A DNA stretch of 21,047 bases. Origin: an uncultured Opitutia bacterium (GTDB lineage: Bacteria > Verrucomicrobiota > Verrucomicrobiia > Opitutales > UBA953). The stretch lies in the NCBI GenBank assembly GCA_903868455.1, contig CAIPVK010000288.1, forward strand, positions 1 to 21,047, given 5' to 3'. The notes beneath the pieces were generated by a model that made no database searches, was not told the DNA's origin, and saw only the letters and a list, made by a program, of their open reading frames with translations. How positions within the stretch are numbered: the first letter of the stretch is position 1; every line of letters starts with the position of its first letter. Of this stretch, positions 17,631-21,047 are shown one piece after another. Made by a program: the position numbers and the translations under genes.

Positions 17631-18380
17631 ATGATCCGCCTTCACGTCCATCCCGACAAGGCGACCGCCGTCCGAGCGGTCGCCGCCGACATCGCCGCGC
17701 TCGTCCGCGCGCGCGCCGCCGAGGGCCGCCGCGCCGTGCTCGGCCTGGCCACCGGCTCGACGCCCATCCCGCTCTACGCCGAGCTCGTGCGCCTGCACCG
17801 CGAGGAGGGCCTCTCCTTCCGCGGCGTGACGACCTTCAACCTCGACGAGTACAGCGGCCTCGGGCCCGACCACGACCAGAGCTACCGCTGGTTCATGCAG
17901 CGACAGCTCTTCGACCACGTCGACGTCGTCCCCGCCGAGACCCACGTCCCCGACGGCCTCGCCAAGGACGTCGCGGGGTCGGCCGCGGCCTACGAGGACG
18001 CCATCCGCGCCGCGGGCGGCATCGACCTGCAGGTCCTCGGCATCGGCCGCACCGGCCACATCGGTTTCAACGAGCCCCCTGCCGGCCCCGCCACCCGCAC
18101 CCGCCAGGTGCATCTCGACGAGCTCACGCGCCGCGACAACGCGTCGTTCTTCGGCGACGTCGCCAAGGTCCCGCACCACGCCGTCACCATGGGCGTGGGC
18201 ACCATCCTCGACTGCCGACGCGTCGTCCTCCTCGCCTGGGGCGAGGGCAAGGCCGACATCGTGCGCCGCTCGGTCGAGGACGCGCCGTCCGACGACTGCC
18301 CCGCCAGCTGGCTGCAGCGCCACGCCGCCTGCGACTTCGTCCTGGACGCGCCCGCCGCGGCCAAGCTCGCCCGCCGCTGA
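17631..18380 (+). CDS. nagB: Glucosamine-6-phosphate deaminase
   Basis: Converts glucosamine 6-phosphate to fructose 6-phosphate and ammonia, feeding amino sugars into glycolysis. The 249 residues include the phosphate-binding LATGSTPIPLY, NLDEY with proton-acceptor D72, and GIGRTGHIGFNEP with H143 and E148; the numbering matches E. coli NagB without gaps to this point. Position 141, an aspartate in E. coli, is threonine here, a variant I recall from NagB proteins of Bacteroidota and related groups. The E. coli allosteric residues K160 and T161 are replaced by V and H, R158 is kept, and the C-terminus is about 17 residues shorter, so activation by GlcNAc-6-P is unlikely. The frame is open far upstream inside valS, but the true start is ATG 17631, giving the family's N-terminus (MIRLHVHPD). 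It is followed after 14 bases by the ROK gene. Confidence 0.93.
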   Translation: MIRLHVHPDKATAVRAVAADIAALVRARAAEGRRAVLGLATGSTPIPLYAELVRLHREEGLSFRGVTTFNLDEYSGLGPDHDQSYRWFMQRQLFDHVDVVPAETHVPDGLAKDVAGSAAAYEDAIRAAGGIDLQVLGIGRTGHIGFNEPPAGPATRTRQVHLDELTRRDNASFFGDVAKVPHHAVTMGVGTILDCRRVVLLAWGEGKADIVRRSVEDAPSDDCPASWLQRHAACDFVLDAPAAAKLARR

Positions 18381-18394
18381 ACCTTCCCTCCGCC

Positions 18395-19792
18395 ATGCCC
18401 CTCGCCGTCAAGCCCCGCCACGTCTCGCCCATCGACCCGGGCTTCGTCCCCGCCTCGGTCTGGACCCGCGAGTACCTCGCCCTCTGCGACCGCACCCCGG
18501 GCGCCGCGCCCCTCGCCATCAGCCTCGCCCGGCCCGACGGCACCGCCTCGACCCATCGCACCCGCACCCTCCCCCCGGGCGCGGGCTTCGACGACCTCAA
18601 CCGCCTGCACGTCGAGCGCACGGTCAAGTTCCTGCTCTGGGCCCGCGGCGGCGACACCTTCCGCCTGGCCGGGACGCACGCCGCCCATTTCGCCGCGCTG
18701 CTGGCCGACATCTACCGCCCCGGCGGCGAGCGCGCCTTCGACGCCGAGTTCGTGCGCAAGCTCTTCGACCGCGACCCGACCTTCCTCGCCTGCGCCGAGT
18801 CCGACCTCCCCAAGGAGAGCGCCTCCCACCTGCCCCTGGGCCGCAACCTCGACGGCTGCCGCATCGGCTTCGACCTCGGCGGCTCCGACCGCAAGTGCGC
18901 CGCGGTGATCGACGGCAAGGTCGTCTTCTCCGAGGAGGTGAAGTGGGACCCCTACTTCCAGAAGGACCCCTCCTACCAGTTCGAGGGCATCGTCCACTCG
19001 CTCGAGCTGGCCGCCGCCCACCTGCCCCGCGTCGACGCCATCGGCGGCTCGGCGGCGGGCGTCTACATCAACAACACGGTCCGCGCGGCCTCGCTCTTCC
19101 GCGGCATCACCGACCCCCAGGTCTTCGAGACCAAGGTGAAGCCGATGTTCCTCGAGATCGCCAAGCGCTGGCCCGGGACGCCCTTCGAGGTGCTCAACGA
19201 CGGCGACGTCACGGCGCTCGCCGCCTCGATGTCGCTCGACCGCAACGCGGTCCTGGGCATCGCCATGGGGACGTCCGTCGCTGCCGGCTACGTCGACACC
19301 CACGGCAACCTCACCAACTGGCTGAGCGAGCTCGCCTTCGTCCCCGTCGACTACCGCCCCGGCGGCCCGGCCGACGAGTGGTCGGGCGACCTCGGCTGCG
19401 GCGTCCAGTACTTCAGCCAGCAGGGCGTCGGCCGCCTCCTGCCCCTCGCCGGCATCCCCATGCCCGCCGGGATGCGGCTCCCGGAGCAGCTCGAGGAGCT
19501 CCAGAAGCTCATGAAGGCCGGCGACGCGCGCGCCCGCTCCGTCTACGAGGCCATCGGCATCGCCTTCGGCTACGCCCTGGCCCACTTCGCCGAGTACTAC
19601 CGCTACGAGTGCCTGCTCATCATGGGCCGCGTGACCTCGGGCGAGGGCGGCACGGTCATCATCGACAAGGCCCGCCAGGTGCTGAAGGATGAGTTCCCCG
19701 CGTTGCGCATCGACCTCGTCGTGCCCGACGAGAAGGACAAGCGCCACGGCCAGGCCATCGCCGCCGCCTCCCTCCCCAAGACCTCCCGCTGA
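18395..19792 (+). CDS. Atypical ROK-family protein, possible amino-sugar kinase
   Basis: The protein has 465 residues, longer than usual ROK kinases (about 300). Residues 1-150 form an N-terminal extension that I do not recognise; it contains no obvious helix-turn-helix, so a ROK repressor is unlikely. The sugar-kinase fold begins with the ATP phosphate loop FDLGGSDRK (from about 159) and contains VLNDGDVTALA, where D269 matches the catalytic aspartate of ROK kinases, and a second phosphate motif, AMGTSVAAGY. The usual zinc site is missing: the GH of the ELGH motif reads AF, and the CxCGxxGC block is replaced by GDLGCGVQYFSQQG. Neighbours are nagB upstream (14 bases) and the PIG-L deacetylase downstream (5 bases), pointing to N-acetylglucosamine or glucosamine as substrate; this is an inference. 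CCTTCC lies 7 bases before the ATG at 18395, with no Shine-Dalgarno sequence. The frame is open upstream, but family-like sequence starts here. Confidence 0.8.
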   Translation: MPLAVKPRHVSPIDPGFVPASVWTREYLALCDRTPGAAPLAISLARPDGTASTHRTRTLPPGAGFDDLNRLHVERTVKFLLWARGGDTFRLAGTHAAHFAALLADIYRPGGERAFDAEFVRKLFDRDPTFLACAESDLPKESASHLPLGRNLDGCRIGFDLGGSDRKCAAVIDGKVVFSEEVKWDPYFQKDPSYQFEGIVHSLELAAAHLPRVDAIGGSAAGVYINNTVRAASLFRGITDPQVFETKVKPMFLEIAKRWPGTPFEVLNDGDVTALAASMSLDRNAVLGIAMGTSVAAGYVDTHGNLTNWLSELAFVPVDYRPGGPADEWSGDLGCGVQYFSQQGVGRLLPLAGIPMPAGMRLPEQLEELQKLMKAGDARARSVYEAIGIAFGYALAHFAEYYRYECLLIMGRVTSGEGGTVIIDKARQVLKDEFPALRIDLVVPDEKDKRHGQAIAAASLPKTSR

Positions 19793-19797
19793 CCGCC

Positions 19798-20643
19798 ATG
19801 AAGCTCAATCCGAACGCCGACCTCTTCATCCCCGACGGCAAGCCCCTGCCCGAGGCCGCGGCGCGCACGACCCACCTCGGGATCGGCGCCCACCAGGACG
19901 ACCTCGAGTTCATGGCCTACCACGGCATCGCCGAGTGCTTCCACCGGCAGGACAAGTGGTTCGGCGGGGTCATCCTGACCGACGGCAAGGGCAGCTCGCG
20001 CGCGGGCCCCTACAAGGACTGGACCGACGACCAGGTGGCCGCCGAGCGCGTGCAGGAGCAGCGCCGCGCCGCCATCCTCGGCGAGTTCAGCTTCGTGGCC
20101 CAGCTCGGCTTCCCCAGCAAGGAGGTGCGCGACGTCAAGGCGACCGGCCCCCGCGCCGACCTCCAGGCCATCCTCGCCGCCGCCCAGCCCGAGGTCGTCT
20201 ACCTGCACAACCCCGCGGACAAACACCAGACCCACGTCGGCGTGACCCTCCGGGCGATCGAGGCCATGCGCGCCCTGCCCGCCGCCGACCGCCCCCGCAA
20301 GGTCGTGGGCTGCGAGGTCTGGCGCAGCCTCGACTGGCTGCTCGACGCCGACAAGGTCGTCCTACCCGTCTCCCAGCGCCTCAACCTCGCCGCCGCCCTC
20401 AACGGCGTCTTCGACTCCCAGATCACCGGCGGCAAGCGCTACGACCTCGCGGTGATGGGCCGCCGCCTCGCCAACGCGACGTTCTTCGACGCCTACGCCT
20501 CGGACACCGAGACCCACCTGCAGTGGGCGATGGACCTCACCCCCCTCGTCCAGGACCCCTCGCTCGACATCGAGGCCTACACCCTGGGCTTCGTCGACCG
20601 CCTCAAGGGCGACATCTCGGCCGCCATCCGCAAGTCCCTCTGA
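19798..20643 (+). CDS. PIG-L/LmbE-family N-deacetylase
   Basis: Zinc-dependent deacetylase of the PIG-L family, whose members remove N-acetyl groups from GlcNAc-containing substrates (GlcNAc-PI, MshB, BshB, chitobiose deacetylase). It has 281 residues. The metal/catalytic motif is AHQDDLE (H32, D34, D35), equivalent to the common AHPDD, and the third zinc ligand is in DKHQTHVG (H143, H146). There is no signal peptide, so it should act in the cytoplasm. It lies in the same gene string as nagB and the ROK protein, 5 bases after the latter. A plausible role is deacetylation of GlcNAc or GlcNAc-6-phosphate to feed NagB, a step usually done by the unrelated NagA; that is a hypothesis. A thiol-cofactor biosynthesis role is the main alternative, but no BshA- or MshA-like glycosyltransferase gene is in view. 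Confidence 0.87.
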   Translation: MKLNPNADLFIPDGKPLPEAAARTTHLGIGAHQDDLEFMAYHGIAECFHRQDKWFGGVILTDGKGSSRAGPYKDWTDDQVAAERVQEQRRAAILGEFSFVAQLGFPSKEVRDVKATGPRADLQAILAAAQPEVVYLHNPADKHQTHVGVTLRAIEAMRALPAADRPRKVVGCEVWRSLDWLLDADKVVLPVSQRLNLAAALNGVFDSQITGGKRYDLAVMGRRLANATFFDAYASDTETHLQWAMDLTPLVQDPSLDIEAYTLGFVDRLKGDISAAIRKSL

Positions 20644-20645
20644 CC

Positions 20646-21047
20646 ATGCCCGCCCCCACCCTCCTCGTCCTCGCCGCCGGCATGGGATCGCGCTACGGCG
20701 GTCTCAAGCAGATCGACCCGATGGGCCCCTCCGGCGAGACCATCCTCGACTACTCGGTGTACGACGCCCTCCGCGCCGGCTTCGGCAAGGTCGTCTTCAT
20801 CATCCGCCCCGACTTCGAGCAGGCCTTCCGCGAGCAGGTCGCGGCCAAGTTCTCCAAGCGCGTGCCGGTCGACTTCGCCTTCCAGACGCTCGACAAGCTC
20901 CCCGCCGGCTGGACCGTCCCCGAGGGCCGCGAGAAGCCCTGGGGCACCACCCACGCCATCCTCTGCGCCAAGGACGCCGTCCGGGAGAACTTCGCGGTGA
21001 TCAACGCCGACGACTTCTACGGCCGCGACTCCTACGCCACCCTGGGC
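20646..21047 (+). CDS. Sugar-phosphate nucleotidyltransferase (3' partial)
   Basis: The start ATG at 20646 lies 2 bases after the deacetylase stop, and the frame stays open for 134 codons to the window edge. The N-terminus LVLAAGMGSRYGGLKQ is the nucleotide-binding signature of the GlmU/RmlA-like nucleotidyltransferase fold, and INADDFYG (about 119-126) carries the metal-binding aspartates. KPWGTTHAIL between them is the motif that contacts the base and sugar in this group. Such enzymes join a sugar 1-phosphate to an NTP to give a nucleotide sugar. The specific sugar and nucleotide cannot be read from this fragment. Its place in the string suggests an amino-sugar or cell-wall-recycling product. 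In MurU/AmgK-type recycling, a nucleotidyltransferase is paired with a phosphotransferase-family kinase, so the next gene beyond the window would be informative. Confidence 0.85.
   Translation, partial: MPAPTLLVLAAGMGSRYGGLKQIDPMGPSGETILDYSVYDALRAGFGKVVFIIRPDFEQAFREQVAAKFSKRVPVDFAFQTLDKLPAGWTVPEGREKPWGTTHAILCAKDAVRENFAVINADDFYGRDSYATLG

Overview
The window comes from a very GC-rich bacterium, most of it clearly above 65% GC by eye. The gene set, the C-terminal PEP-CTERM signal (VPEPS, hydrophobic stretch, RRRR), the scarcity of Shine-Dalgarno sequences and the amino-sugar gene block all point to Verrucomicrobiota, probably an Opitutia-like lineage. This placement is an inference from gene content, not from a marker-gene tree.

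Left part (1-3624): the 3' two thirds of rimO (ribosomal protein S12 methylthiotransferase) converges on a SNF2-family helicase gene on the minus strand. That gene is divergent from sucA across a short intergenic region rich in inverted repeats. Middle (3625-10197): the three subunit genes of 2-oxoglutarate dehydrogenase, sucA (E1), sucB (E2) and lpd (E3). A secreted PEP-CTERM zinc metalloprotease gene sits between sucA and sucB. The sucB-lpd transcript appears to continue into a class IV branched-chain aminotransferase gene (ilvE-like) and two translationally coupled ABC exporter genes. The two exporter proteins look like the two halves of an asymmetric heterodimer, with one degenerate and one canonical ATP site.

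Right part (14711-21047): the small SRP RNA gene (ffs) lies on the minus strand, divergent from valS. valS heads a tightly packed operon: valS, nagB (glucosamine-6-phosphate deaminase), an atypical ROK-family protein, a PIG-L/LmbE-type deacetylase, and a sugar-nucleotidyltransferase cut by the window end. The last four suggest an amino-sugar pathway: sugar kinase, N-deacetylase, deaminase, and activation to a nucleotide sugar. In that pathway a PIG-L protein might stand in for NagA. This is the most interesting unit in the window, but its chemistry is inferred.

Two sequence-level patterns run across the genes. Perfect inverted repeats lie directly in front of four start codons in the left half. 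A pyrimidine motif, CCTTCC or CCTTTCC, lies just before five start codons that have no Shine-Dalgarno sequence. I saw no tRNA, rRNA, CRISPR array, insertion sequence or integrase. The only stretches without a gene are short (under 150 bases outside the ffs region) and their contents are described in the entries.
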